From positions 30,776,001 to 30,840,000 of the forward strand of contig CM044309.1 of assembly GCA_024291935.2 (NCBI GenBank): 64,000 nt of DNA. Direction: 5' to 3'. This document shows positions 9,549 to 21,082 of the stretch, one piece after another (positions within the stretch are counted from its first letter, which is position 1; every line of letters starts with the position of its first letter). A model generated the notes under the pieces. It was given only the letters and a program-made list of their open reading frames with translations. It searched no databases and was not told the origin of the DNA. Both the position numbers and the translations under genes were made by a program. Origin of the DNA: Okapia johnstoni. Its lineage: Eukaryota > Chordata > Mammalia > Artiodactyla > Giraffidae.

Positions 9549-11097
9549 GACTGTACACTCTCATGTGTCAGGGGCAAAGAGCCCTCACTTTTCTCAGTCA
9601 CAATCAAACTGACTAGGGAAAAACTGAAGAGAGAGCGCCATCTAGTCAACAATTTTTAGAGGCAAAGGAAAAGCAGACTGATGCATGATCTTCTATCCTT
9701 ACAGGTCATAATCATTTCAAGACATTAGAGAGGTTGAGTGAAAACAAAAGGAAGATGACACTTCTTCGTGTTCCTCGTTTCATGCTGAACATGGCCATGT
9801 CTTGTTTTAAGACTGATAAAATAACTAACCTGGATTTATAATTTATTTATTTAACAGCCATTTGTAGATCACCTACAGACTCTGGGCACCAGGTTAGGAG
9901 GTGGATATACCAAGAGAGAAAGGACCCTTTGCTCAAAGGTTACAGAATACAAGCTAGAAGAGAGCTGTCCATATACACAAACTTCAGGCTTTTCAGATGA
10001 CTTCTTCTTTACAAATTAGAGGCTCAGCAACCAACCCAAAGAATCAAAGGCCTGGTTTTATAGTACAGGGAGTTAGATTTTCTTGGTGTCTATAGAGCAG
10101 ATAACAGAGCTCAAGCTAGAGGTCTCCTTCCCAGGAGTTCCACAGGAAAAGACTATCTCTGTGGTGAAAAAATTACTGCTATCTATGCCCAGACTTGTAA
10201 CAACCTAAAGATACAAGAAGGCAATGCCTTAAAAATGTTCCACTCAGGAAACAAGAATGTAGCTCAGCTTTAGTTGCAATAAGGTGAGGGAAATAGTTTT
10301 CAAAACAGACTTGGGAGGGGGAAGAAAAGTCATTTGTGAAAGCTCAGTACTTAAAATCTACAGATGGCATCGCTAACAAATAAATCAATTAAAGAATGCA
10401 AGGTGTGAACGGAAACATAAATGTAAGTTAACACCATACAAACCTGAAGTTATGTATGAAGTAAGTATTTGAACCACTGGCACTAAAATTTTAAATTGAA
10501 TTCTCTGATGAAATAGAAAACTGATGTAATTGCCTGTGCAAAGGGTGGTTTGAGAATTACAGTTGGTGGGGGAAAAAAATTAATATGCTTCTATGTTTTG
10601 AATAGACAGTAAAAGCAAGATGGATGAATGAAAAGGACCTGCCAAGGTGCTAACAGTAGTCCATGTGAGAAATAACTAAAGCATAAAACAGAGTTGTAGC
10701 GCATTTATTACCTTGCTCATTTTGATGGATTCCTATATGTTGCTTGCTCTTGTCAATCCACACAAGGTTAGAGAAATACAATCTATTGGCCTTGTGAGGT
10801 CAGAGAGTTTGGGGGCATTTCCTGGGCCTGTTAGCTTCTGTTTTGAGCATGTACTTTTTTTCCCTGAACCTCTGAAGGATTTTTGCACAAGCACTGGGTT
10901 ATTTACTTGTTTACAAGATACTATATTTGTGGGGAAGAGGATAGGAGAAGATAGTGAAGAGTCTCATGCTTCCAGATCGTGAGAGTAAAATCTCAGCTCT
11001 TAGAGAATTCTCACCCTAGGAGACTGAGTCCTGAATAGTTGGCAACGGTGTGAGTCTTAAAGACAAACTCCCTATATTCCAGCTTTGCTGCTTACCT
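9549..11097. other. Single-copy spacer, 1.5 kb
   Basis: No named repeat or gene is recognised. Bases 9840-9990 have a weak likeness to an ancient mammalian repeat (ATTTATTTAACAGCCATTTG, CTCTGGGCACCAGG). The + strand ORF 10713-10982 (89 codons) lacks any signature. Confidence 0.5.
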
Positions 11098-11110
11098 GCT
11101 GTTCCTTTGG

Positions 11111-11331
11111 GCTTCGCCAATGGATCAGCACATGAAGAATCTGCATGCAACGCAGGAGACTCAGGAGACACAAGTTCAATACCTGGGTTGGGAAGATCCC
11201 CTGGAGGAGGAAAATGGCAACCCACTCCAGTATTCTTGCCTGGAAAATTCCATGGACAAAGGAGCCTGGTGGGCTATAGTCCAAAGGGTCGCAAAAGAGT
11301 CAGATGCAACTGAGTGACTGATGCATGCACA
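11111..11331 (+). mobile_element. Bov-tA SINE
   Basis: A full-length sense copy, from GCTTCGCCAATGGATCAG (diverged head) to CAACTGAGTGACTGATGC. The 13-bp target-site duplication GCTGTTCCTTTGG / GCTGTACCTTTGG (one mismatch) is at 11098-11110 and 11332-11344. Confidence 0.92.
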
Positions 11332-11453
11332 GCTGTACCTTTGGGAAAATTTTTCAGCTTGCTTATGACTTGGTTTTCCTCTGTACAAGGGACAAATAGT
11401 ATGTTATATGGATCTTATTTTTTAACAGATGTGAAACTGAAAAGTTTATATTT

Positions 11454-12103
11454 CAGTTCAGTTTAGTCATTCAGTCATGTCCAACTCTGTGACCCTGTGG
11501 ACTGCAGTACGCCAGGCTTCCCTGTCCATCACCAACTCCCAAAGCTTGCTTAAACTCATGTCTATCGAGTCAGTAATGCCATCCAACCATCTCATTCTCT
11601 GTTGTCCCGTTCTCCTCTTGCATTTAATCTTTTCTATCATCAGGCTCTTTTCCAATAAGTCAGTTCTTCACATTAGGTGGGCAAAATATTGGAACTTCAT
11701 CTTCAGCATCAGTCCTTCCAATATTCAGGACTGTTTTCCTTTAGGATTGACTGGTTTGATCTCTTTGCAGTCCAAGGGACTCTCAAGAGTCTTCTCCAAA
11801 CCACAGTTCAAAAGTATCAACTCTTCGGTGCTCAGCTTTCTTTATGGTCCAACTCTCACATCCATATGTGACTACTGGGAAAACCATAGCTTTGACTAGT
11901 TGGACCTCTGTCGGCAAAGTAATGTCTCTGCTTTTTAATATGCTGTCTAGGTTGGTCATTGCTTTTCATCCAAGGAGCCAGCATTTTTTAATTTCATGGC
12001 TGCAGTCACCATCTGCAGTGATTGTGGAGTCACTGTTTCCATTGTTTCCCCATGTATTTGCCATGAAGTGATGGGACCAGATGCCATGATCTCTGTTTTT
12101 TGA
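11454..12103 (-). mobile_element. BovB LINE, 5'-truncated, with 20-bp target-site duplication
   Basis: A reverse-oriented BovB 3' third (650 bp): tail CAGTTCAGTTTAGTCATTCAG at the left, then the C-terminal part of the reverse-transcriptase ORF, broken by frameshifts. The target-site duplication is AAACTGAAAAGTTTATATTT at 11434-11453 and the same with one G for A at 12104-12123. At 20 bp it is the longest in the window, and the near-identity suggests a fairly recent insertion. Confidence 0.95.
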
Positions 12104-12123
12104 AAACTGGAAAGTTTATATTT

Positions 12124-12460
12124 ACAAAAGCTAAATACTTTAAATCTACCACTGCTTCACTTAACAATCCATTTGGCCATTTACAAGGATAGAATGAAAT
12201 AAGGGTCTAGTCTTGTGTCATCCACAGAGAAGGGAAAGGATACCTAGATGTTAGATATCCTTACCTCTATGTGGAGTTCAGTTCAAAATAAAGGTTGCAA
12301 TTCATCATCATTTATTTCCCCCTCTCTGCAGCCAGTTCTTTCTCCAACTGCTTCCAACAAAGCAGCATTCAAGTTTCCTCGCACTGAGGAAATTTCAAAG
12401 CTCAAGCAGATGCATTGCCATTGCCATTTTCTCTGTCAGTAAATCCCTAACTCTTCTCCT
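12124..12460. other. Single-copy spacer
   Basis: No gene or clear repeat is visible. Confidence 0.5.
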
Positions 12461-12679
12461 GGTGCATGCTAAGTCACTTCAGTCGTGTCTGACTCTGTGC
12501 AACCCTATGGACGGTAGCCCACCAGGCTCCTCTCTCCATGGAATTCTCCAGGCAGGAATACCGGAGTGGATTGCCATGCCCTCTTCCAGGGGATATTCCT
12601 GACCCAGGGATCGAACCCTTCCCTCTTAGGTCTCCTACATTAGCAAGCAGGTTCTTTACCACTAGCACCACCTGGGAAG
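12461..12679 (-). mobile_element. Bov-tA SINE
   Basis: Reverse copy from CATGCTAAGTCACTTCAGTC to AGCACCACCTGGGAAGCC. Flanks CTAACTCTTCTCCT and CCAACTCTCCCCCT look like a decayed target-site duplication. Confidence 0.92.
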
Positions 12680-12694
12680 CCCAACTCTCCCCCT

Positions 12695-13189
12695 ACCCTG
12701 AGCTTTTTCGATTCCATCCGTTTCCGTCTGTCACTTCTGTCCCGTCAATCTCCAATCCCTGGCTGTTGTATTCTAAATGCTAACCTTCCTGGGACAGACC
12801 CAGATAGCTGACAGCTCCCTTTCAGAAGGCTTTACTTCCAGCCTTCCTATGTCACATGCTGGTGAATCCAGCATTGGCTTACCCTCTTCCTCAACCTGGA
12901 TGACCTGCACACTCTTCTTCTGTCTGGTTAAATCCTTAATAATTCTTCAAGGCTCCTCTGAACCCACTGCCGGCCCTAACAGTGTTCACACTGATTTCCA
13001 ACGTCTCTGAACTCAGTGGACTTGTAGGTCAATCATGCCCTATGTTCTGCTCTTATGTTTCAGCTTCATGTGTGTGCTTTGTCTGCCTGGGGAGATGGAA
13101 AGCTCTCTGGGGGTTGGATTAATTTTCCCTCTTTCTATATCCAACAGAGTACCATGACCATCACAGATATTCAGTTAGTAGTGGTCAAG
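12695..13189. other. Single-copy spacer
   Basis: Pyrimidine-rich stretch (12680-13050) without recognised repeat or gene. Confidence 0.5.
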
Positions 13190-13348
13190 TTTGGGGGTTT
13201 GATTCCTGGATTGGGAAGATCCTCTGGAAAAGAGAATGGCTACCCACTCCAGTATTCTTGCCTGGAAAATCTCATGGACAGAAGAGCCTGGTAGGCAACA
13301 GTCCATGGGGTCAGGCACAACTGAGCAACTAACACTTTCACTTTTGTT
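13190..13348 (+). mobile_element. Bov-tA SINE lacking the first part of its head
   Basis: It starts inside the head at GGTTTGATTCCTGGATTGGG and continues through the BovA body to GCACAACTGAGCAACTAAC plus a (CACTTT)n-like tail. Confidence 0.88.
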
Positions 13349-13709
13349 TGACTCAAAGTTCATTTTGGTTCATAAGCTTTTACTGATTAGGAAATGACCT
13401 TTCAACTTTGCATATTGCCTTAAAAAGTTATTTCTCTTTTTTCATTATACTTGATGCAAGAAACAGTACTTTTGAGGTCAAAGTAATTCACATATTAATG
13501 AGTAAATTTATACATTAATGAATGCATTATTATTGATTGGCACCCACAAAATTAAAGATAAAACAAAAATCTTAGAATAAGTTTCCATACTATGACATCA
13601 AGAGAAGTTCAAACTCATTTATGGAAGGCACTCTGTGAACAGATAATATAGGTGTAATACTTTACATACATAGTATAGAGGGTAATACTTTACATATATT
13701 AAGTCCTTA
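13349..13709. other. Single-copy spacer
   Basis: AT-rich. It contains a local imperfect direct repeat around 13655-13700 (GTAATACTTTACATA twice). No gene is visible. Confidence 0.55.
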
Positions 13710-13716
13710 AGTCATT

Positions 13717-15510
13717 CAGTTCAGTTCAATCACTCAGTTGTGTCTGACTCTTTGCGACCCCATGGACTGCAGCATGCCAGGCTTCCCTGTCCATCACCAA
13801 CTCCTGGAGTTTACTCAAACTCATGTCCATTGAGTCAGTGATGCCATCCAACCATCTCATGCTCTGTCATCCCCTTCTCTTCCTGCCTTCACTCTTTCCC
13901 AGCATCAGGGTCTTTTCCAGTGAGTCAGTTCTTTGCATCAGGTGGCCAAAGTATTGGAGCTTCAGCTTCAGCATCAGTCCTTTCAATGAATATTCAAGAC
14001 TGATTTCCTTTAGGATTGACAGGTTGGATCTTCTTGCAGTCCAAGGGATTTTCAAGAGTTTTCTCCAACACCACAGTTCAAAGGCATCAATTCTTCAGCC
14101 TCAGCTTTCTTTATAGTCCAACTCTCATATCCATACATGACGACTGGAAAAATCATAGCCTTGACTACATGGACCTTTGTTGTCAAAGTAATGTCTCTGC
14201 TTTTTAATATGCTGTCTAGGTTGGTCATAACTTTTCTTCCAAGGAGTAAGCATCTTTTAATTTCATGGCTGCAGTCACCATGTGCAGCGATTTTGGAGCC
14301 CCAAAAAACCAAAATCTGTCACTGTTTCCCCATCTATTTGCCATGAAGTCATGGGACCAGACGCCATGATCTTAGTTTTCTGAATGTTGAGTTTAAAGCC
14401 AACTTTTCCACTCTCCTCTTTCATTTTCATCAATAGGCTCTTTAGTTCTTCTTTGCTTTCTGCCATAAGGGTGGTGTCATCTGCATATCTGAAGTTATTG
14501 ATATTTCTTCCAGCAATCTTGTTTCCAGTTTGTGCTTCATCCAGCCCAGCATTTCGCATGATGTACTCTGCATATAAGCAGGGTGACAATATACAGCCTT
14601 GATGTACTCCTTTCCCAATTTGGAACCAGTCTGTTGTGCTGTGTCCAGCTCTAACTGTTGCTTCTTGACCTGCTTGCAGATTTCTCAGGAGGCAGGTCAG
14701 GTGGTCTGGTATTCCCTGCTCTTTAAGTATTTTCCACAGTTTGTTGTGATCCACACAGTCAAAGGTTTTGGCGTAGTCAAGGTGTTTTTCTGGAACTCTC
14801 TTGCTTTTTCAATGATCCAGTGGATGTTGGCAATTTGATCTCTGGTTCTTCTGCCTTTTCTAAATCCAGTTTGAACATGTGGAAATTCACGGTTCATGTA
14901 CTGTTGAAGCCTGGCTTGGAGAATTTTGAGCATTACTTTGCTAGCATGTGAGATGAGTGCAATTGTGCAGTAGTTTGAGCATTCTTTGGCATTGCCTTCC
15001 TTTGGGATTGGAGTGAAAACTGACCTTTTCTGGTCCTGTGGCCACTGCTGAGTTTTCCACATTTGCTGGCATATGGATTGCAGCACTTTCACAGCGTCAT
15101 CTTTCAGGATTTGAAATAGCTCAACTGGAATTCCATTACCTCCACTAGCTTTGTTCGTAGTGATGCTTCCTAAGTCCCACTTGACTTCACATTCCAGAAT
15201 GTCTGGCTCTAGGTGAGTGATCATATCATCATGGTTATCTGGGTCATGAAGATCTTTTTTGTACAGTTCTTCTGTGTATTCTTGCCACCTCTTCTTAATA
15301 TTTTCTGCTTCTGTTAGGTCCATACCGTTTCTGTCCTTTATTGTGCTCATTTTTGTATGACATGTTCCCTTGGTATCTCTAATTTTCTTGAAGATATCTT
15401 TAGTCTTTCCCATTCTATTGTTTTCCTCTATTTCTTTGCATTGATCACTGAGGAAGGCTTTCTTACCTCTCCTTGCTATTCTTTGGAACTCTGCATTCAG
15501 ATGGATGCAG
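13717..15510 (-). mobile_element. BovB LINE, 1.8 kb, 5'-truncated
   Basis: One of the two longest BovB insertions here. The 3' tail (CAGTTCAGTTCAATCACTCAG, reverse) is at the left. The copy runs back through the whole reverse-transcriptase region to the N-terminal linker near CTTTGGAACTCTGCATTCAG at 15481. A possible 7-bp target-site duplication, AGTCATT, is at 13710-13716 and 15511-15517. The endonuclease domain and promoter are missing, so it cannot move by itself. Confidence 0.95.
14275..15413 (-). pseudogene. BovB reverse-transcriptase remnant
   Basis: The two open segments overlap. The first (15413 down to 14697) covers the N-terminal linker and early RT motifs, including a QTGFRKGRRTRDQIA block. 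It then loses frame: about a dozen bases are missing around 14775-14800, between the phrases read as FQKN and DY.KTFDCV, so the aspartate-bearing motif A is out of frame. The second (14754 down to 14275) resumes with VDHNKLWKILKEQGIPDH and carries the catalytic FRYADDTTLMAES motif. The protein would copy BovB RNA into DNA at a nicked target. The frameshift and missing endonuclease make it inactive. Confidence 0.9.
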
Positions 15511-15528
15511 AGTCATTAAAACAATCAT

Positions 15529-15740
15529 ATTCCCAGGTGGCTCAGTGATAAAGAATCTGCCTGCCAATACAGAAGATGCAGAAGATATGGGTTCGATCCC
15601 TGGGTCAGGAAGATTCCCTGAAGGAGGAAATGGCAACCCACTCCATTATTCTTGCCTCGAGAATCCCAAGGACAGAGAAGCCTAGAGGAATACAGTCCAT
15701 GGGGCCACAGTCAGACACAGCTGAGCGATTGAGCACATGT
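15529..15740 (+). mobile_element. Bov-tA SINE abutting the BovB 5' edge
   Basis: Sense copy starting TTCCCAGGTGGCTCAGTG and ending CACAGCTGAGCGATTGAGC. It lies about 20 bp past the upstream end of the minus-strand BovB and contains a small duplication (GAAGATGCAGAAGATATGGG) before the B box. Confidence 0.9.
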
Positions 15741-15867
15741 GCACATGAGACATACAGTATTCCCTGTTTACAGATCAGGAACCTTAAGCACATACTAGAA
15801 AGGAGGGGAGTACTGAAAGCAATTCATCCTCAGTGGAGGATGAATCATAGAAAACTAATGAAAATGA

Positions 15868-16068
15868 TAGATTTTGTGTGCCAAGTCTGTGTAATAACTC
15901 ATTTAATCTGCACTTCATGAAACAGGAACTATTAATTTTCCTACTTTATAAACCACGAAATGGAACCTCAGGGAAGTTAAACCACTTGCCCTAGGCTATG
16001 CAGCTAGAAAGTACCTGATCTGGATTCAAATCTCAGTCTGGCTCTGAGGTCCTCATTCTTAACCAGTA
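15868..16068 (+). mobile_element. MIR SINE
   Basis: GTGTGCCAAGTCTGTG, AATAACTCATTTAATC, GGAACTATTAATTTTCCTAC, CCTCAGGGAAGTTAAACCAC, GGATTCAAATCTCAG and CATTCTTAACCAGTATATG follow the MIR consensus order. Confidence 0.88.
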
Positions 16069-17185
16069 TATGAGATAAAAGATGCAAAAACATGGGTAAA
16101 ACATAGATCGATGTATGCAGTATTATCATCTGAATGCCTCTGGAAGACCTCGACCTTAGCAATCAGTTGAACCCTTACAGAGAGAGAAACACATACACAC
16201 TCGGTGTGATGATATCTGTACAGCACTTAGCACAGGCCTGGTTCACACAAGTGCTTAGTAAATGTCAAGCATTCCTGCTGTGGCCCACTGTCTTCCCTTA
16301 GCTGCAGTGGAAGGACCAGCATTATTTAAGAACTATGACTCGTTAGAACATGAGAATGGAATCTAGCTTGCTTTCACAGAAGGAGATGTATTACCCTGTA
16401 TCTTATTTTCTCCTTCTGCAGTAAGAAGGACTATTTGAACAGGCAAGTCATGGAAAGGTAAAAGAAGGCCTTATCAAAAAATAGAACTAACAACATTACC
16501 CTTTTTATGTCCTGCCCCCAGGTATTCTTTGCACTTTCTTCCTCCTGTTTTCCTGTCTTTTCCTGCCTCTAGTTACATCCTTGCTCAGAAGCCAACAGGC
16601 ATACTCAAGGCATTTCACTGTAAGGAGAATCCAAATGCAGCTAGCAAATGAGTGCAATTCTTTGGCAGAGCACAGCACTTCATTCTGCAAGGTCTGTTAG
16701 CTAGAAATCAGTAAGACCTGTGCTCCAAGGGCTCTTGGCAGTGTTTGATATGCTCTTCTAAGCCATGACTAGCCACAGAATTTAAAAAAAAAAATTGAGT
16801 GAGAAGGGGTTTTACCTCCTCCTTACCTCCTGGTAGAGGGTGGACTGCCTTCTGCAGCATTTCTGTACCGAAAGTGACAAACAGAATGGTGGTGTGGGAA
16901 TAGGAGTGGATTGGTTGTTTACCCTTGTGACCACGTGGCTGACTAGGAGCTGGGGCTTGCTGTAGAGGCCCCACATCACAGGGAGTATCACACTGCATAT
17001 CCCTGGGCCGGGGAAGAGATCAGAAGTCAAAGCACAGTTTCTACTGAATGTGTATCATGTTCCATCATGAAGTTGAGAAGTCGTAAGACTTGAACTGTCT
17101 ATACTGACCACCTTCCTCCAGGAGTTTATACTAGTTATGAAAGATGCATTTTGAGCCATGTTATGGTTCTGGATTTGGTGTGAAC
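16069..17185. other. Single-copy spacer, 1.1 kb
   Basis: No gene is seen. Bases 16215-16270 (TACAGCACTTAGCACAGGCC, AGTGCTTAGTAAATG) look like the 3' tail shared by MIR/L2 elements. ORFs at 16505-17030 have no protein signature. Confidence 0.5.
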
Positions 17186-17194
17186 AACCATATG

Positions 17195-17397
17195 GAGCTT
17201 CCCTGGCGGCTCAGATGGTAAAGAATCTGCCTGCAATGCGGGAGACCTGGGTTTCATCCCTTGGTGGGGAAGATCCCTTGGAGAAGGGTATGACAACCCA
17301 CTCCAGTACTCTTGCCTGGAGAAGTCTATGGACAGCAGGCTATAGTCCATGGGGTCACAACGAGTAGGACATGACTGCGCAACTAATACACACACAT
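17195..17397 (+). mobile_element. Bov-tA SINE
   Basis: Full-length sense copy starting GAGCTTCCCTGGCGGCTCAG. A perfect 9-bp target-site duplication, AACCATATG, is at 17186-17194 and 17398-17406. A short deletion removes part of the body near GACAGCAGGCTATAG. Confidence 0.93.
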
Positions 17398-17406
17398 AAC
17401 CATATG

Positions 17407-18323
17407 ACCTCAATCTGCAAGGAAAATATGGGCCTTGGGCCTGGGGCTGCCTCCCTTGGAAGCTGGTCCAACTCAGCACCAGCCTATGCCAGACCAGCCC
17501 ACAGCCACTGTTACCAAAGATGTGGGTCTCTGCATCTTGAAGTGTAGTGTGCTGCAAAAAAAGTGGATACGAGGAACATACAAGAAGTGGTCTATTCCAT
17601 CCCTCTTGAAAATTTCCAATGAAAAAGGGCCATTTTGTATACTTCCTTGAGAAGGAAGAAAGACACGGGAGTACTTTCATCAGTTACTTCAGGAGCTGAG
17701 CCTCGGCGGCTTTCTGGCCCTTCGGAACTGGAAGAGACCGATGCCTTTTGAATTCCACTTGAAGACACAGAAGAGGCTGCAAGAGCCATTGTTGGCCTGA
17801 CAATGGAAGATAATTTTCATAGACAAGTTGATTGCTTTCTAAGAAACAGAAAAATAAAGCCAATTTCAGCAACCACCCAGGAGTCTGTGAGAGCAGCTAC
17901 TCTGAAAGGACAAAGAGATGGGTAACAAAAGAGAAAAAGCTTCACCAGGGAATGTATTTCCTCTATCTGGAAGGAAGGCTGGGTTTCATAGTGTTTGCAT
18001 AGTAGATCAATGAGCATCCTGTCCAAGGTTCTGGTAAAGTCTGGTTTGCTGAAGCATATACAAACTCGGAAAATGTTAGCAGGAAAACCTTATATGATGA
18101 GGCTTAAACCAGCCTAGACAGCTGTAGAAAGAGTTCTTAAATGGGTAGCTATTGTATATATCCAGACTGTTTTCTGAGCCTTTAAATTCAACTGTGATAA
18201 TCTCCCTTCCTTCCCAGAAAAAGGAGAAATAGTCTGCTCCCTAACTAAGCAGTGAAAATGACAGCTGGAGAAAAAAAAACGTAAATGTGGATCTGCATAT
18301 TTACCCATACATGATATTTACAA
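17407..18323. other. Single-copy spacer
   Basis: About 0.9 kb with moderate GC and no recognised repeat or gene. Open frames on both strands at 17435-18026 lack domains and overlap one another. Confidence 0.5.
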
Positions 18324-18334
18324 AGTAATAACAT

Positions 18335-18458
18335 CTCTCTCTAATTGCTAAGTCACGTCTGACTCTTGCGACCCCATGGACCATAGCCTGCCAGGCTCCT
18401 CTGTCCATGGGGTTCTCTAAGCAAGAATATTGGAATGGGCTGTCATTTTCTTCTCCAG
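18335..18458 (-). mobile_element. BovA SINE fragment
   Basis: Reverse BovA body, 5'-truncated, with a perfect 11-bp target-site duplication AGTAATAACAT at 18324-18334 and 18459-18469. Confidence 0.92.
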
Positions 18459-18640
18459 AGTAATAACATAAACCAATGTAAAGCAAAAGAAAAAAAAAAT
18501 CATTGTATGTTCACTCTATACATGAGAAGGTTCATCAAATAGCTGTGGCAATATTCACATCCGGCCAAATACAGTGCATCACACTCCCAGTTTTTCTTTG
18601 CCTTTAGCTAAAATGTGCTGATTATCTATTCTGAGGTGGC

Positions 18641-18768
18641 ATTTTGTCAGGTGACTTATGTACCAAATTATTTAGTTACCCCCAATTCTCCTAGATGGTG
18701 CTGACCTCACTTTTTAGATGAGAAATTTTAGGTTCAGAGAGATTACGTAACTTGTGTATCACTTAGGA
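18641..18768 (+). mobile_element. MIR relic
   Basis: TTTTTAGATGAGAAATTTTAGG, TTCAGAGAGATTACGTAACTTG correspond to the MIR segment GATGAGGAAACTGAGGC...GAGAGGTTAAGTAACTTG. Confidence 0.65.
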
Positions 18769-19450
18769 TGGTTTGAATAACAAGCAACAGAATATCTAAC
18801 AATGGCTTAAACAAAAACACCTCTAGTTACCCTCTAGAACAAGGAGTCTGGGTCCCAAGGTTGGGTCAGCAGATGAACAATGACATCAAGGACCCTGGCT
18901 GTATTCATCCTTCCGCCCTTCCACCCCTGACTTGTTGGCTCACAATCTTTAGGCTTCTTGCCGCATGCTGGTGTTGTGATGGCTGCTACAGTTCCAGACA
19001 CTACATGTTTACACCACCAGACCACAGGCAAGGCAGAGGGGATTTAGGACTTCTTTGGTCACAGCACAATTTTTCATCAGGGAGAAAATTTTTCCCTGAA
19101 TTCCTTAACACGTGTGTGTGTGTGCTCAGTCGCTCAGTCACATATGACTCTTTGCTACCCCATGGACTGTAGCCTGCCAGCCTTCTCTGTCCATGGGCTT
19201 TTTCAGGCAAGAATACTAGAACCAGATGCCATTTCCTTCTCCAGGGAATCTTCCTGATCCAAGGATCAAACCCCCAACTCCTGCACTGGCAGGCAGGTTC
19301 TTTATCATTGAACCACCAGGGAAGCCCCACTTCCTAACATGCTTTTCTTTAAATCTATTTGGCAGGAATGAATGGCATGACCACCTGGAGCCATAGAGAT
19401 ATTGGGCAAGTGGGTATCTAACAGTTTAGCCATTGTCATCGGAGGCTGGC
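18769..19450. mobile_element. Ancient interspersed repeat split by a SINE, family not named
   Basis: ACAATGGCTTAAACAAAAAC near the left and GGCATGACCACCTGGAGC near the right suggest the same old repeat as at 6815-7330. A Bov-tA sits inside it. The assignment rests on short phrases only. Confidence 0.4.
19111..19330 (-). mobile_element. Bov-tA SINE
   Basis: Reverse copy from a short (GT)n tail and GCTCAGTCGCTCAGTC to GAACCACCAGGGAAGCC. Flanks TTCCTTAACA (19101-19110) and TTCCTAACAT (19331-19340) are a near-perfect target-site duplication. Confidence 0.92.
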
Positions 19451-19782
19451 TTTGCCAAGAAGGAAACAGAAAATAGTAACTGGGCCAACACCCACAGTGT
19501 CTGCACACTTACAAACGTTAGAGTTTGTCAGAGCTGGCTCTCATTTCAAGAAGCATGGACCCCTTACCCCATGGCATGCAGAAACACAAGGAAGGAAAGC
19601 CCTTTCCCAGATAGGAGCAGTCCACACCTTTGAGCATCGGTACTCTGCTCCTGAACAAATGAAAGGGGGTCAAGAAGACCACTAATGCTGTGGACCTCAG
19701 ATTCTCCCTCTGGAGCGTGGGTTATTTAACTCCCTCTCCTGAGTGTCACTTGAGTTTGAGGTTTATAGGCAGCTACACAAAT
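19451..19782. other. Single-copy spacer
   Basis: No gene or repeat is recognised. Confidence 0.5.
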
Positions 19783-20444
19783 CAGCTTTCTTTATGGTCC
19801 AATTCTCACATCCATATGTGACTACTGGAAAAACCATAGCTTTGATTAGACGGACCTTTGTCGGCAAAGTAATGTCTCTGCTTTTTAATATGCTGTCTAG
19901 GTTGGTCATAGCTTTTCTTCCAAGGAGTAAGCATCTTTTAATTTCATGGCTGCAGTCACCATCTGCAGTGATTTTGGAGCCCAAGAAAATAAAGTCTGTC
20001 ACTGTTTCCATTGTTTCCCCATCTATTTGCCAAGAAGTGATGGAACCGGATGCCATGATCTTTGTTTTTTGAATGTTGAGTTTTAAGCCAGTTTTTTCAC
20101 TCTCTTCTTTCACTTTCATCAAGAGGCTCTTCAGTTCTTCTTCGCTTTCTGCCATAAGGGTGGTGTCATCTGCATATCTGAGGTTATTGACATTTCTCCC
20201 AGCAATCTTGAGTCCAGCTTGTGCTTCATCCAGCCCAGCATTTTACACGATGTACTCTGCATATAAGTTAAAAAAGCAGGGTGACAATATACAGCCTTGA
20301 CAGTATTTAAAACCAGTCCACTGTTCCATGTCTGGTTCTAACTGTTGCTTCTTGACTTGTAAACACAGATTTCTCAGGAGGCAGGTAAGGTGGTCTGGTA
20401 TTCCCATCTCTTTAAGAATTTTCCACAGTTTGTTGTGATCCACA
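19783..20444 (-). mobile_element. BovB LINE internal fragment without its 3' end
   Basis: A reverse-oriented piece of the BovB RT region. It begins abruptly at CAGCTTTCTTTATGGTCC, about 350 bp short of the element's 3' terminus, and ends at GTTGTGATCCAC. The open frame 20155-19763 encodes the C-terminal RT part; the YADD-containing segment lies just upstream. BovB insertions normally keep the 3' end, so loss of the 3' end here points to a later deletion. Confidence 0.9.
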
Positions 20445-21082
20445 ACAGTTTGTTTTTATGCTTAGTTGTAGAAAATCGGTTCTGCTCATCTTCAGGTTGT
20501 TCTCAGAGATAGTTCCTGTATATGCATTAACAGTTTTAGTTTTGGTGTGTCTGCAGGAGGAAGTGAGCACAGGGTTCTCCCATTCTATCATCTGGATCTG
20601 ATCATGCTAGGCTTTTAAGTGTCTTCCAGTCTTATGCCCACTAGGATACACAGAGCTTTTCCAACTCTATTCTGCTGTTGGGCTTGTTGGCTTCTCCCTG
20701 AGTGGTCCATATATGTGCTCATACCATACCACATGTATTTTATTGTACATTATTAGTGAATTCTACCAGTGGAATACTGAAAATTATATGCAATAATCAT
20801 AAAATAGCTCAGACTTATTTATAACATATTGACTTATATGAACATATAAGTAGATAAATAATGCAGATTTAACATTTTTATGTGCACAGTTCTCAGTCCC
20901 CAAGGGCTCCAAGAAAGACAGTATTGTGTATAGATATTTTGTGTATATAAACAACAGACACACACACAGACACAATCCTGTCTGCGTATTCAATGATGAA
21001 ATACAGAGAGAAGGCATAATCCTTATTCTCAGAAGTTTACAATTAAGAAGCAAAAAGGAAAAATGTACACAGACAATGCAGA
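20445..21082. other. Spacer, possible old L1 scrap
   Basis: 20500-20600 (GTTTTGGTGTGTCTGCAGG, AGGAAGTGAGCACAGGG) vaguely resembles an old L1 segment. The rest is AT-rich without a gene; a short (CA)n lies near 20955-20970. Confidence 0.4.

Noticed and set aside
17135..17680. 181-codon minus-strand ORF
   Set aside because: Its middle is the antisense reading of a Bov-tA SINE (the recurring CPTRCDPMDYSL...FSRQEYWSGL phrase), so it is a repeat-derived frame joined to unique DNA.
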